Shown: piece after piece, positions 28,712 through 38,017 of the stretch
How positions within the stretch are numbered: the first letter of the stretch is position 1
Layout of the letters: each line of letters starts with the position of its first letter
Origin: Burkholderia humptydooensis
Lineage (GTDB): Bacteria > Pseudomonadota > Gammaproteobacteria > Burkholderiales > Burkholderiaceae
Length of the DNA: 64,000 bases
Reading direction: 5' to 3'
Assembly: GCF_001513745.1 (NCBI RefSeq)
Contig: NZ_CP013380.1
Location: 124,001 to 188,000, forward strand
Notes under the pieces: generated by a model
Told to the model about the DNA's origin: nothing
The model's database searches: none
The model's input: only the letters and a program-made list of their open reading frames with translations
Position numbers and translations under genes: made by a program

Positions 28712-29134
28712 ATGGATTGGCTCAAGTGGATCGTCGGCGGGCGGCATCACGGAGGCGGCGGCCGGCGCGGCCGTCATGACGGCGGGGCGGGCGGCGGGCA
28801 CGGCCATGACCGCGGCTACGACGATCGCGGCGGTCATGGCGGTCATGGCCACGGCGGCTACGGTAGCCAGGGCTGGGGCCGTCAGGATGCGCCGCGCGGC
28901 GGCGGTTGGGATCGCGCGCGTGACGGCGCGCCGCTGCGCGGCGAAGCGAGCGCGCCCGCGCAGAGCGCCGCGTGCGCGAAGTGCGGCGCGATCAACGGCG
29001 CGGATGCGAAGTTCTGCGCGCAATGCGGCGCATCGCAGACGCCGCCTGCGTGCGGCGCATGCCGCGCGCCGCTCGATGCGTCGGCGCGCTTCTGCCCGCA
29101 GTGCGGGGCGGCCGTCTCGCCGCAGCGCGGATGA
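28712..29134 (+). CDS. His/Gly-rich double zinc-ribbon protein
   Basis: This 140-residue protein starts 12 bases after the efflux ATPase stop and is likely co-transcribed with it. Residues 10-65 are almost only glycine, histidine, arginine and aspartate. The C-terminal part holds two zinc ribbons: CAKCGAINGADAKFCAQCG and CGACRAPLDASARFCPQCG. I do not recognise a named family. The content and position suggest metal binding or buffering next to a metal pump, but zinc ribbons also serve in protein or nucleic-acid contacts. Confidence 0.8.
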   Translation: MDWLKWIVGGRHHGGGGRRGRHDGGAGGGHGHDRGYDDRGGHGGHGHGGYGSQGWGRQDAPRGGGWDRARDGAPLRGEASAPAQSAACAKCGAINGADAKFCAQCGASQTPPACGACRAPLDASARFCPQCGAAVSPQRG

Positions 29135-29676
29135 CCTGCGACGCCCGGCCGCGCGCCGGCCGGGCACTCGCGCAGGACCGCGGCCGCGCCGCAGCAGCAC
29201 AGGGAGACGCGCGCGGCCATGCGCCGCGCATCGGCGCGGCGAATCGCCCAGCAAATACCGGGCCGGCATTCGGATTCAGGGCCGCGTCGTTTGCGCTCGC
29301 ACAACATATCGGCGCATCGCATGCGAGCGGCGAACGAACATCGGTTCACATTCTTCCATTCCTCATCAATCGGCCGATTCGTTGCATGCTTGCGGTTCGC
29401 CGACGCGAACCGCGCATCCGCGCGCGCGAACCCTTCATTACGCCAACGAATGGCATCGATCCGCGCGCATGCGCGGGCCGTCACCGCACCATGCTGGCGC
29501 ACGATTTTTGTTAGCAGGATCGATCCCTCAGATTAAAGTTCGAGTACAGTGAAGCACGATTGAAGCCGTCATCGTTCCCCGTGTAAGGTCGCCGGCTGCG
29601 GAGCCCGGTTTTCTTCGGAGTCCGCAGGTTGTTCGTCGAGGTCCAACGCAACATCACGCTTTTCGGGAGAGAACAT
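29135..29676. other. Interval of 542 bases without a gene
   Basis: A GC hairpin with 9-bp arms (GCCCGGCCG at 29143-29151, CGGCCGGGC at 29157-29165) lies just after the zinc-ribbon gene and may end the metal unit, although no T-run follows. From about 29500 the sequence becomes less GC-rich and probably contains the promoter of the channel gene. Open frames on both strands here have no recognisable content. Confidence 0.55.
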
Positions 29677-31140
29677 ATGGATTCATCCAGTTTCCTGACG
29701 TCGATGCAGAGCACGCTCGGCGTTTATCTGCCCAAGATCGCCGGCGCGCTCGGCATTCTGGTCATCGGCTGGCTGATCGCCGTGATCGTCCGGGCGGGCG
29801 TGCGCCGCCTGCTGGGCGCGCTGAAGGTCGATGCGCGCATCGCCGAAAGCACGGGCCAGGGCGCGCAGGTGGAGCGCATCATCGCGGGCGGCCTGTTCTG
29901 GCTCATCCTGCTCGTGACCGCGGTCGGCATCTTCAACGTGCTGAACCTCTACGCGATCTCGAATCCGTTCTCGCTGCTCGTCACGAAGATCATCAACTAT
30001 CTGCCGAACCTCATCGGCGGCGCGGCGCTCACGCTCGTCGCCTGGCTGATCGCGTCGCTGCTGCGCAGCCTCGCCGACAAGACGCTGAAGGCGAGCAAGA
30101 TCGACAGCAAGCTGTCGGAGACGGCGGGGATGCGGCCGATGAGCTCGTATCTCGGCGACGTGCTGTTCTGGCTCGTGATCCTGATGTTCATTCCGGCGAT
30201 TCTCGCCGCGTTCGATCTGAACGGCCTGCTGTCGCCCGTGCAGGGGATGATCGACAAGATCCTCGCGATCGTGCCGAACGTGTTCGCCGCGGCCGTGATC
30301 GGCTTCGTCGGCTGGCTCGTCGCGCGCATCCTGCGCGGGCTCGTCACGAACCTGCTCGTCGCGGCGGGCGCCGACCGGCTCACGCAAAGCGTCGAGAGCC
30401 CGACGCCCGTGAAGATCTCGAATCTCGTCGGCACGGTCGTCTTCATCTTCGTGTTCGTGCCGACGCTGATCTCCGCGCTCGACGCGCTGAAGATCGAGGC
30501 GATCTCGCGGCCCGCGACCGACCTGCTCGGCCAGTTCCTCAACGCGGTGCCCGACATCGTCGCGGCGGTCGTGATCGTGCTCGTCACGTTCTACGTCGCG
30601 CGCTTCGTCGGTGCGCTCGTGCAGAAGCTGCTCGTCGCCGCGGGCGTCGACGGCCTGCCCACGATGCTCGGCGTCGAACGCGTGTTCACCGGAATGCTGC
30701 AGCCTTCGGTGCTCGCCGGCCGGCTGATCGTGTTCTTCGCGATGCTGTTCGCGACCGTCGAAGCCGCGAGCCGGCTCGGCTTCACGCAGGTGCGCGATGT
30801 CGTCACGCTGTTCATCGAGTTCGGCGGGCACGTGCTGATGGGCGGCGTGATCCTCGTGATCGGCTTCTGGCTCGCGGGCCTCGCGCGCCGCGTAATCGAG
30901 CAGGCCGACAACGAGCACAGCCGCCTGCTGTCGCGTATCGCGCAGTTCGCGATCCTCGGCCTCGTGTTCGCGATGGGCTTGCGCGCGATGGGCATCGCGA
31001 ACGAGATCGTGCAGCTCGCGTTCGGCCTCGTGCTCGGCGCGATCGCGGTTGCGGTCGCGCTGTCGTTCGGCCTCGGCGGCCGCGAGGCGGCGGGCAAGCT
31101 GCTCGACCGCTGGTTCAATCAGCGCGGCAAGCAGGAGTGA
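29677..31140 (+). CDS. Mechanosensitive ion channel family protein with repeated TM-helix motifs (CmpX-like)
   Basis: This 487-residue inner-membrane protein has about ten to twelve hydrophobic segments. A recurring unit of the form P-(N/K)-(I/L/V) ... GWL(I/V)A ... (L/R)LL appears near residues 15, 115, 210 and 320, matching the conserved TM-helix repeat found in CmpX-type members of the MscS superfamily. The C-terminal 100 residues end with ALSFGLGGREAAGKLL, similar to the MscS pore-region end. GGGAGAG precedes the ATG. Likely role: response to osmotic or membrane stress. Confidence 0.8.
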   Translation: MDSSSFLTSMQSTLGVYLPKIAGALGILVIGWLIAVIVRAGVRRLLGALKVDARIAESTGQGAQVERIIAGGLFWLILLVTAVGIFNVLNLYAISNPFSLLVTKIINYLPNLIGGAALTLVAWLIASLLRSLADKTLKASKIDSKLSETAGMRPMSSYLGDVLFWLVILMFIPAILAAFDLNGLLSPVQGMIDKILAIVPNVFAAAVIGFVGWLVARILRGLVTNLLVAAGADRLTQSVESPTPVKISNLVGTVVFIFVFVPTLISALDALKIEAISRPATDLLGQFLNAVPDIVAAVVIVLVTFYVARFVGALVQKLLVAAGVDGLPTMLGVERVFTGMLQPSVLAGRLIVFFAMLFATVEAASRLGFTQVRDVVTLFIEFGGHVLMGGVILVIGFWLAGLARRVIEQADNEHSRLLSRIAQFAILGLVFAMGLRAMGIANEIVQLAFGLVLGAIAVAVALSFGLGGREAAGKLLDRWFNQRGKQE

Positions 31141-31202
31141 TGCCGCCGAGCCGCGTGTGACCGCATGTGACAGTGCGTCCGCGCGGTGCTCGGCGCGAGC
31201 CG

Positions 31203-32531
31203 TCAGCCAAGCACCGCGCGCCGCACCTTGCGCAACGCGTCTTCGAGAGACTCCAGCGCGATCGAGCCGAGCGCGATCCGCAGCGCATGCGGCGCACTCG
31301 CCGCGGTCGAGAACGGCTCGGCCGTCGTCACGAGCACGCCGTCGCGTTCGAGCTGCCCCGCGACGCGGTCCGCGCGCAATTCTTCGGGCATCGTGAGCCA
31401 AAGATAGTACGCGCACGGATGCGAGACGACGTCGCCGTCACGCAAGATCCGCCGCGCGAGCGTCTGCCGCCGCCGCGCGTCCTTGCGCTTGCGGTCCTCG
31501 AGCGTGTCGACGATTCCGCCGTCGATCCACTGGCAGGCAAGCGCGACCGTCAGCGACGGCGTATTCCACGTCGACACGCGAATCGCGCGCTCGAGCGCCG
31601 GCACGAGCCGTTCCGGCGCGGCGACGAAGCCTAGCCGCAAGCCCGATGCGACGCTCTTCGACAGCCCCGACACGTAGACCGTGCGCTCGGGCGCATGCGT
31701 GAACACGGGCTTCGGCGCGGGCTCGGCGAGAAACGCGTAGGCGCCGTCCTCGATGACGAGCAGATCGTGACGCTCGGCGAGCCCGGCAAGACGCGCGCGA
31801 TTCGCCGCGGACATCACGGAGCCGAGCGGGTTGTGCAGCGTCGGCATCGTGTAGACCGCGCGCACCGGCCGCTTCCTGCAAAGCGCATCGAGCCGGTCGA
31901 GATCGAGATCCTGCGCGGCCGACAGCGGCAGCGGTGCGAGCGCGATCCGGTGCGCGTGCGCGAGCGCCTTCATGCCGGGATAGGTCAGCGCGTCGATTGC
32001 GAGCAGTTCGCCCGGCTTCATCGTCGCCATCAGCGTGACCGCGAGCCCCTGCTGCGCGCCGTTGACGATCAGCACCTGCTCAGCCGGCACGCGGATGCCG
32101 CGATTGCGCAGGTGCCGCGCGACGGTCTGCCGCTCGTGCCGGCGGCCGCCCTGCGGCGCCGAATGCAGGAGCGCGTCGAGATCGCCGGACGCCGCGAGGT
32201 TGCGCAGGCCGCCGCGCAGCAGCTCGACCTGGCCCGGCAGCGACGGATAGTTGAATGTCAGATCGATCGCACCCGCCTTCGCCGGCTGCTGCTCGAGGCC
32301 GAGCCCGCGCGGCAGCGACGTGTCGCGCACGAACGTGCCGCGTCCGGTCTCGCCGACGACGAGGCCCGCTTCCGCGAGCTCGGCGTACACGCGCGAGGCC
32401 GTTGCGAGCGCGATGCCGTGCTGCTTCGTCAATGCGCGCACCGTCGGCAATTGCGCGCCGGGCGCGAGCGTGCCTGCGCGGATGCGCGCGGCGAAGTCGT
32501 CGACGATCGTCTGGTAGCGTGATTCGGCCAT
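31203..32531 (-). CDS. MocR/PdxR-type regulator: GntR winged helix fused to aminotransferase-like domain
   Basis: This 442-residue protein has an N-terminal GntR winged helix (residues 1 to about 75: PGAQLPTVRALTKQHGIALATASRVYAEL) and a fold-type I aminotransferase domain with a PLP lysine at residue 292 (GLSKSVASGLRLGF). Such proteins sense PLP or amino compounds and control a neighbouring gene. The divergent LysE-type exporter at 32615 is the likely target, and two direct repeats lie between the genes. Confidence 0.9.
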   Translation of the reverse strand: MAESRYQTIVDDFAARIRAGTLAPGAQLPTVRALTKQHGIALATASRVYAELAEAGLVVGETGRGTFVRDTSLPRGLGLEQQPAKAGAIDLTFNYPSLPGQVELLRGGLRNLAASGDLDALLHSAPQGGRRHERQTVARHLRNRGIRVPAEQVLIVNGAQQGLAVTLMATMKPGELLAIDALTYPGMKALAHAHRIALAPLPLSAAQDLDLDRLDALCRKRPVRAVYTMPTLHNPLGSVMSAANRARLAGLAERHDLLVIEDGAYAFLAEPAPKPVFTHAPERTVYVSGLSKSVASGLRLGFVAAPERLVPALERAIRVSTWNTPSLTVALACQWIDGGIVDTLEDRKRKDARRRQTLARRILRDGDVVSHPCAYYLWLTMPEELRADRVAGQLERDGVLVTTAEPFSTAASAPHALRIALGSIALESLEDALRKVRRAVLG

Positions 32532-32535
32532 CGCG

Positions 32536-32565
32536 TTGTATCTAGAACAATTCTTTGTTTGTATC
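32536..32565. promoter_or_regulatory. Direct repeats TTGTATC between the MocR and LysE genes
   Basis: TTGTATC occurs at 32536-32542 and again at 32559-32565, 23 bases apart, in the short divergent spacer. MocR regulators commonly bind pairs of direct repeats spaced by about two helical turns, so these are candidate operator sites. Confidence 0.5.
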
Positions 32566-32614
32566 GGGCGACCAGATTACGCTGCACGTGTCGTTCACGC
32601 AAACCTTCGCCGAC

Positions 32615-33229
32615 ATGATCCAGACATCCACTTTGTCGCTTTTCGCCGCGGCCGTATTGGTGCTGCTGATGTCGCCGGGGCCGAACATGGCCTTCGTGAT
32701 CGCGCACGGCGCGGCACACGGGCTGCGCGGCGGCGTTGCCGCGGCGCTCGGCATCGGCGCGGCCGATCTCGTGCTCACCGCGCTGACGGCGGCGGGTGTC
32801 GCGACTGCCGTGGCCGCGTGGCCGCCTTCGTTCGATCTGATCCGCTATGCGGGCGCGGCCTACCTGTTGTGGATGGCGTACCGCGCGGTGTGCCGTCCGG
32901 GCTCGCTCGGCAAGGTCGCCTCAACGGAGCGGTCGCTATGGTCGGTTGGCGTGCGCGCGATGCTGAACAGCCTGTCGAATCCGAAGGCGCTGCTGTTCTT
33001 CATCGTGTTTCTGCCGCAATTCGTCGATCGTCACGGCGCGTCGGTCGCCGGCCAACTGGCGGCGCTCGGTTGCGCGCTAGCCGCGATCAGCGTCGCGTTT
33101 CATGCGCTGCTCGGCGCGGCGGGCCATATGGTGCGGGGCTTCATCGGGCATCGCGCGGCGTCGGCCGGCCTGGCCGCGCTCTTCGTGCTGCTCGCGGTGC
33201 GCCTCGCGACGATGTCGCGGCTCTCCTGA
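32615..33229 (+). CDS. LysE/RhtB-family amino acid exporter
   Basis: This 204-residue protein has six hydrophobic segments and the family N-terminus with SPGPNMAFVIAHGAAHGLRGG, followed by GIGAADLVLTALTAAG and later NPKALLFFIVFLPQF. It would export an amino acid or homoserine lactone-like compound across the inner membrane. The ATG at 32615 gives the normal N-terminus; the frame is open 20 codons upstream. It is divergent from the MocR-type regulator. Confidence 0.88.
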   Translation: MIQTSTLSLFAAAVLVLLMSPGPNMAFVIAHGAAHGLRGGVAAALGIGAADLVLTALTAAGVATAVAAWPPSFDLIRYAGAAYLLWMAYRAVCRPGSLGKVASTERSLWSVGVRAMLNSLSNPKALLFFIVFLPQFVDRHGASVAGQLAALGCALAAISVAFHALLGAAGHMVRGFIGHRAASAGLAALFVLLAVRLATMSRLS

Positions 33230-33283
33230 GCGACTCACACACCACGACAACGCGCGTGCGCGCAATCGACAGGATCCCGAACG

Positions 33284-33631
33284 ATGTATATCGCCGCATT
33301 CATTTACCGTCTCGGTCAAATCGACGACGAATTCCGGCAATTGACCGAGACGATCGACGCGGTCGCGGCGAGCCTGCCCGGTTTCGTCGGCATGGAATCG
33401 TGGCGCTCGGCCGACGGCCTGATGTTCAACGCGAGCTACTACTGGCGCGACGAGCAAACGCTGCGTGCGTTCGCTGCGCATCCGAAGCATCTCGATGCGA
33501 AGCGCCAGTCCCGCCGCTGGTACGACGGCTATCACGTCGTCGTGTCGAAGGTCGAGCGCGCATACGGCGACGGCTCGTTCCGGCATCTCGTCCCGGATTC
33601 TCGGCGCGAGCAGAACGGTTGGCGTTCCTGA
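33284..33631 (+). CDS. ABM-domain (antibiotic biosynthesis monooxygenase-like) protein
   Basis: The 115-residue protein is a single dimeric alpha/beta-barrel domain of the ABM superfamily: MYIAAFIYRLGQ, LPGFVGMESWRSADGLMFNASYYW and LRAFAAHPKHLDAKRQ. The family covers monooxygenases, haem-degrading enzymes and stress proteins of unknown substrate. It starts 54 bases after the exporter gene and may be co-transcribed. The activity is not predictable here. Confidence 0.8.
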   Translation: MYIAAFIYRLGQIDDEFRQLTETIDAVAASLPGFVGMESWRSADGLMFNASYYWRDEQTLRAFAAHPKHLDAKRQSRRWYDGYHVVVSKVERAYGDGSFRHLVPDSRREQNGWRS

Positions 33632-33646
33632 TGACTGCGCCGGCGC

Positions 33647-34786
33647 TCAAGCCGCATCCGCGCTGCCGATCCGGCCTTTGTCGGGCATCATCGCGCAGCC
33701 GGCCGGCAGCGGCGGGAAGCCGGCGAGCCGCGCGACTCCCGTGCGCAGCGCGAGCGCGTACAGCAGCATCGGGCCGACGATGCCCGCGAGCGTGCCGAGC
33801 GCGAGCTGCACGCCGACTTCGACGATGCCGAGCCTGACGAGCGCGATGCGCGTCGCGGCTGTCGCGAGAATGTGCGCGAGATAGATCGGCATCGACGCGA
33901 AGCCGACGTATTCGAGCCATGACGGGCGACGCGCTGGCGAACGCTGCGCCGCGTCGCCGCGCCGTGTCGCGCGATACGCGACGAGCAGCACGAGCGCGCT
34001 GCCCGATAGCGCGGCGGGCAGCGCCCAGATGCTGTCCGGCTCGCCGAAGCGGTGCGCGAATGCCAACGATGCCGCGAACGTCACCGCGATGGCGACGAGC
34101 GCGAGCCCGTTCGACGCGCGTTCGACGAGTGCGGGCAACGGGTTGCCGATCAGCATTCCGAGCGCGAAGAACGGGAAGTACGCAAGCGTCATCGACACGA
34201 TGCCCCACTGCGTCACGGAGCCGGCGACGAACGCGACGATGGCGAGCCCGCCGATCGCGAGTGCGGCGAGTGCGACGGGCATGGCGGGCACGGCGCGCAG
34301 CGCGCGCGTTCGCTCGCCGTTCGCGCCGCCGCGCGCCCGCATGCGCGGCGCGACGATCGACGTTCCCCATGCAATCAGCATGCAGATGAAAAGCGCGTAC
34401 AGGAACCAGAACTGCCCGAACGGCCGCCAGCCGATCGCGAGCAGATCGCGCGGCGTGAACGCGTGATTCATGCCGTATGACGACAGCGCGATCTGCACCG
34501 CGCCTTGCAGCAGCGACCAGACGAAGTACGGATAAACGATCGTGCGCAGCTTCGCGAGCAGGAAGACGTCGCCCGCGCGCTGCAGCGACTTCGGCACATG
34601 CAGCCCCGACAGCAGGAAGAAGAGCGGCATGTGGAACGTGTAGATCGTATAGTCGGCCGCGGCGAGCAGGGCGCTCGGCCAGCCGGCCGGCACGAGGCCG
34701 GCCGCGAACAGGCCGCGCAGCACGTGGCCGTATACGACGAGGATGATGCCCGCACCCCGAGCGGTATCGAGATAGGAGTCCCGCAT
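33647..34786 (-). CDS. Acyltransferase-3 family membrane protein
   Basis: This 379-residue protein has about ten transmembrane helices. The N-terminal motif DTARGAGIILVVYGHVLRGL contains the conserved arginine and histidine, and FHMPLFFLLSGL is typical of the acyltransferase-3/OafA/WecH group. Such proteins transfer acetyl or succinyl groups to sugars of the envelope or to secondary metabolites. The ATG at 34784-34786 gives the family N-terminus; the frame is open 43 codons upstream. Confidence 0.85.
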   Translation of the reverse strand: MRDSYLDTARGAGIILVVYGHVLRGLFAAGLVPAGWPSALLAAADYTIYTFHMPLFFLLSGLHVPKSLQRAGDVFLLAKLRTIVYPYFVWSLLQGAVQIALSSYGMNHAFTPRDLLAIGWRPFGQFWFLYALFICMLIAWGTSIVAPRMRARGGANGERTRALRAVPAMPVALAALAIGGLAIVAFVAGSVTQWGIVSMTLAYFPFFALGMLIGNPLPALVERASNGLALVAIAVTFAASLAFAHRFGEPDSIWALPAALSGSALVLLVAYRATRRGDAAQRSPARRPSWLEYVGFASMPIYLAHILATAATRIALVRLGIVEVGVQLALGTLAGIVGPMLLYALALRTGVARLAGFPPLPAGCAMMPDKGRIGSADAA

Positions 34787-35153
34787 GGTCTCTCGGTCAT
34801 TGGAATGGTCTTTCGTGGGTAAGCCGCGCGCCGCTCGAAGGCGGCGCGCGGTACGCTTGCTGCGTACGGACAATGTAGGGGCGCGCGCGACGGCGATCTG
34901 TGTGCCGGGCGACATAAGTTCGCTGTCGCGCCACGCGCCCGAGGCAGTCGAAGCAGTCGAAGCGGATGAATGACGAAAGGCGGATGGACCGCACGCGCGC
35001 GCCAGCCGCCGGAAATATTTCCGTATGCGAAATGAAAGCGCGGACGTTTGCCGATTTTCGATAACACGTCGATTAATGACTCACTAGCATCGATTCTCAG
35101 TGGCGGGGCGGGCCTATCTCGGCGCCGGGCTTCGCCCCTTCGAGGAGAGATTC
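34787..35153. other. Divergent interval upstream of the ethanolamine permease gene
   Basis: These 367 bases have no gene. A strong GC palindrome (CCGCGCGCCG at 34824-34833, CGGCGCGCGG at 34842-34851) lies near the acyltransferase start. The stretch 35010-35110 is AT-richer and should hold the eat promoter. EutR binding would be expected here, but I cannot name a site. Confidence 0.5.
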
Positions 35154-36563
35154 ATGCAGACAGAGTCGAATGGCCGCCCCGGCGCGGGCGGCGGCGCAGC
35201 GCGGCCGGCGCTTCAGCAGACGCTCGGCACGTGGCAACTGTGGGGGATCGCGGTCGGTCTCGTGATTTCGGGCGAGTACTTCGGCTGGAGTTACGGCTGG
35301 GCGAGCGCGGGCACGCTCGGCTTCGTCGTCACCGCGCTGTTCGTCGCGGCGATGTACACGACCTTCATCTTCAGCTTCACCGAGCTCACGACGTCGATCC
35401 CGCACGCGGGCGGCCCGTTCGCGTACGCGCGCCGCGCGTTCGGTCCCGCGGGCGGCTATCTCGCGGGTGTCGCGACGCTTGTCGAATTCGTGTTCGCGCC
35501 GCCCGCGATCGCGCTCGCGATCGGCGCGTACCTGCACGTGCAGTTTCCCGGCCTCGAGCCGAAGCACGCGGCGATGGGCGCGTATCTCGTGTTCATGGCG
35601 CTGAACATCGTCGGCGTGCAGATCGCCGCGACGTTCGAGCTCGTCGTCACGCTGCTCGCGATCTTCGAGCTGCTCGTGTTCATGGGCGTCGTGTCGCCGG
35701 GCTTCGCGTGGAGCAACTTCATGAAGGGCGGCTGGGCGGGCGCGGATCACTTCAGCGCGGGCGCGTTCCACGGCATGTTCGCGGCGATCCCGTTCGCGAT
35801 CTGGTTCTTCCTCGCGATCGAGGGCGTCGCGATGGCGGCCGAGGAAGCGAAGAACCCGAAGCGCTCGATCCCGATCGCATACGTCGCCGGCATCCTGACG
35901 CTCGTCGTTCTCGCGATCGGCGTGATGGTGTTCGCGGGCGGCGCGGGTGACTGGACCAAGCTCGCGAACATCAACGATCCGCTGCCGCAGGCGATGAAGT
36001 ACATCGTCGGCGCGAACAGCGGCTGGATGCACATGCTCGTGTGGCTCGGCCTGTTCGGCCTCGTCGCGTCGTTTCACGGAATCATCCTCGGCTATTCGCG
36101 CCAGATCTTCGCGCTCGCCCGCGAAGGCTACCTGCCCGAATGGCTCGCGAAGGTGCATCCGCGCTTCAAGACGCCTTATCGCGCGATCCTCGCGGGCGGC
36201 GTGGTCGGCATCGTCGCGATCTACAGCGACGAGCTGATCCAGTTCGGCGGCCAGACGCTCACCGCGAACATCGTGACGATGTCCGTGTTCGGCGCTATCG
36301 TGATGTACATCGTGAGCATGGCGGCGCTCTTCAAGCTGCGCCGCGCGCAGCCGCGGATGGCGCGCCCGTTCCGCGCGCCGCTGTATCCGTTCTTCCCGGC
36401 GTTCGCGCTCGTCGCGGCGCTCGTGTGCCTCGGCACGATGGTGTACTTCAACGCGCTTGTCGCGTCGATCTTCGTCGCGTTCGTCGCGCTCGGGTACGGC
36501 TACTTCCTCGCGACGCGCGCGCAGCGCGCGGCCGCACCCGCCGACGCGCTGCTGGAGGAGTGA
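35154..36563 (+). CDS. eat: Ethanolamine permease
   Basis: This 469-residue amino acid-polyamine-organocation transporter has 12 hydrophobic segments. LQQTLGTWQLWGIAVGLVISGEYFGWSYGW and FHGMFAAIPFAIWFFLAIEGVAMAAEE resemble known ethanolamine permeases. The assignment rests on this and on eutB starting 56 bases downstream. GAGGAGAG precedes the ATG at 35154. It brings ethanolamine into the cytoplasm for EutBC. Confidence 0.92.
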   Translation: MQTESNGRPGAGGGAARPALQQTLGTWQLWGIAVGLVISGEYFGWSYGWASAGTLGFVVTALFVAAMYTTFIFSFTELTTSIPHAGGPFAYARRAFGPAGGYLAGVATLVEFVFAPPAIALAIGAYLHVQFPGLEPKHAAMGAYLVFMALNIVGVQIAATFELVVTLLAIFELLVFMGVVSPGFAWSNFMKGGWAGADHFSAGAFHGMFAAIPFAIWFFLAIEGVAMAAEEAKNPKRSIPIAYVAGILTLVVLAIGVMVFAGGAGDWTKLANINDPLPQAMKYIVGANSGWMHMLVWLGLFGLVASFHGIILGYSRQIFALAREGYLPEWLAKVHPRFKTPYRAILAGGVVGIVAIYSDELIQFGGQTLTANIVTMSVFGAIVMYIVSMAALFKLRRAQPRMARPFRAPLYPFFPAFALVAALVCLGTMVYFNALVASIFVAFVALGYGYFLATRAQRAAAPADALLEE

Positions 36564-36619
36564 AAAGCGCGTGCCGCGCGCCGGAGGGCGGCGCGCGGCC
36601 GCGACGACAAGGAGTCCAG

Positions 36620-38017
36620 ATGCGATATACGGAGACGATCGGTCCGCGCACCTACCGCTTCGCGGACCTGAAGACGCTGCTCGCGAAGGCGAGCCCTTTG
36701 CGTTCCGGCGACCAGCTCGCGGGCGTCGCGGCCGCGACCGAGGAGGAGCGCGTCGCCGCGAAGATGGCGCTCGCGAGCGTGCCGCTTGACGCGTTCCTGA
36801 ACGAGGCGGTGATTCCCTACGAAGACGACGAGGTCACGCGCCTCGTCGTCGACACGCATTCGCGCGACGCATTCGCCGAGATCTCGCACCTGACGGTCGG
36901 CGATTTCCGCAACTGGCTGCTGTCGAGCGCAGCCGATGCGGCCGCGCTCGAGCGGATCGCGCCCGGCCTCACGCCGGAGATGGTCGCGGCGGTGTCGAAG
37001 CTGATGCGCAATCAGGATCTGATCGCGGCGGCGAGAAAGCGCCGCGTCGTCACGCGCTTCCGGAACACGGTCGGGCTGCCGGGGCGGATGTCGGTGCGGC
37101 TGCAGCCGAACCATCCGACCGACGACGTGAAGGGCATCGCCGCATCGATGCTCGACGGGCTGATGTACGGCTGCGGCGACGCGATGATCGGCATCAACCC
37201 GGCGACGGACAGCCTCGCCGCGATCACGAAGCTGCTCGCGATGATCGACGCGTTCCGCGAGCGCTACCGCGTGCCGACGCAATCGTGTGTGCTCACGCAC
37301 GTGACGAACACGATCGCGGCGATCGAGAAGGGCGCGCCCGTCGATCTCGTGTTCCAGTCGATCGCGGGCACCGAGCAGGCGAACGCGAGCTTCGGCGTTT
37401 CGCTCGCGCTGCTCGCCGAGGCGCGCGATGCGGCGCTGGCGCTCAAGCGCGGCACGGTCGGCGACAACCTGATGTACTTCGAGACGGGCCAGGGCAGCGC
37501 GCTGTCGGCGAACGCGCATCACGGCGTCGATCAGCAGACCTGCGAAGTGCGCGCGTATGCGGTCGCGCGCGCGTTCGAGCCGTTTCTCGTCAACACGGTG
37601 GTCGGCTTCATCGGCCCCGAATATCTGTACGACGGCAAGCAGATCATCCGCGCGGGGCTTGAGGATCACTTCTGCGGCAAGCTGCTCGGCGTGCCGATGG
37701 GCTGCGACATCTGCTACACGAACCACGCGCAGGCCGATCAGGACGACATGGACAACCTGCTGACGCTGCTCGGCGCGGCGGGCATCAACTTCATCATGGG
37801 CATTCCCGGCGCGGACGACGTGATGCTGAACTACCAGAGCACGTCGTTCCACGATCAGCTCTACGTGCGCGAGGTGCTCGGCCTGCGCCGCGCGCCCGAG
37901 TTCGAGGAGTGGCTGGAGACGATGGAGATCACGGATGCGCACGGCGCGCTGCGCGCCGCGTCGGCGCGCGTGCCGCTGCTCGCCGGCGCGAACGACTGGA
38001 TGGGGTTTTCCGCATGA
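36620..38017 (+). CDS. eutB: Ethanolamine ammonia-lyase large subunit
   Basis: This 465-residue catalytic subunit forms an alpha/beta barrel that, with EutC and adenosylcobalamin, splits ethanolamine to acetaldehyde and ammonia. RLQPNHPTDDVKGIAASMLDGLMYG, CVLTHVTNTI, FETGQGSALSANAHHG and PMGCDICYTNHAQADQDDMD are family hallmarks. The start has AAGGAG upstream and the normal N-terminus MRYTETIGPRTYRFADLK. Its stop overlaps the eutC start by ATGA. No EutA-type reactivating factor is next to it. Confidence 0.97.
   Translation: MRYTETIGPRTYRFADLKTLLAKASPLRSGDQLAGVAAATEEERVAAKMALASVPLDAFLNEAVIPYEDDEVTRLVVDTHSRDAFAEISHLTVGDFRNWLLSSAADAAALERIAPGLTPEMVAAVSKLMRNQDLIAAARKRRVVTRFRNTVGLPGRMSVRLQPNHPTDDVKGIAASMLDGLMYGCGDAMIGINPATDSLAAITKLLAMIDAFRERYRVPTQSCVLTHVTNTIAAIEKGAPVDLVFQSIAGTEQANASFGVSLALLAEARDAALALKRGTVGDNLMYFETGQGSALSANAHHGVDQQTCEVRAYAVARAFEPFLVNTVVGFIGPEYLYDGKQIIRAGLEDHFCGKLLGVPMGCDICYTNHAQADQDDMDNLLTLLGAAGINFIMGIPGADDVMLNYQSTSFHDQLYVREVLGLRRAPEFEEWLETMEITDAHGALRAASARVPLLAGANDWMGFSA

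Noticed and set aside
28882..29502. 206-codon minus-strand frame over the zinc-ribbon gene and its downstream spacer
   Set aside because: No family resemblance. The cysteines are the complement of glycine- and alanine-rich codons, and it overlaps a better plus-strand gene.
34824..34851. Intrinsic terminator for the acyltransferase unit
   Set aside because: The palindrome is strong but lies upstream of the acyltransferase start and has no T-run on either strand.
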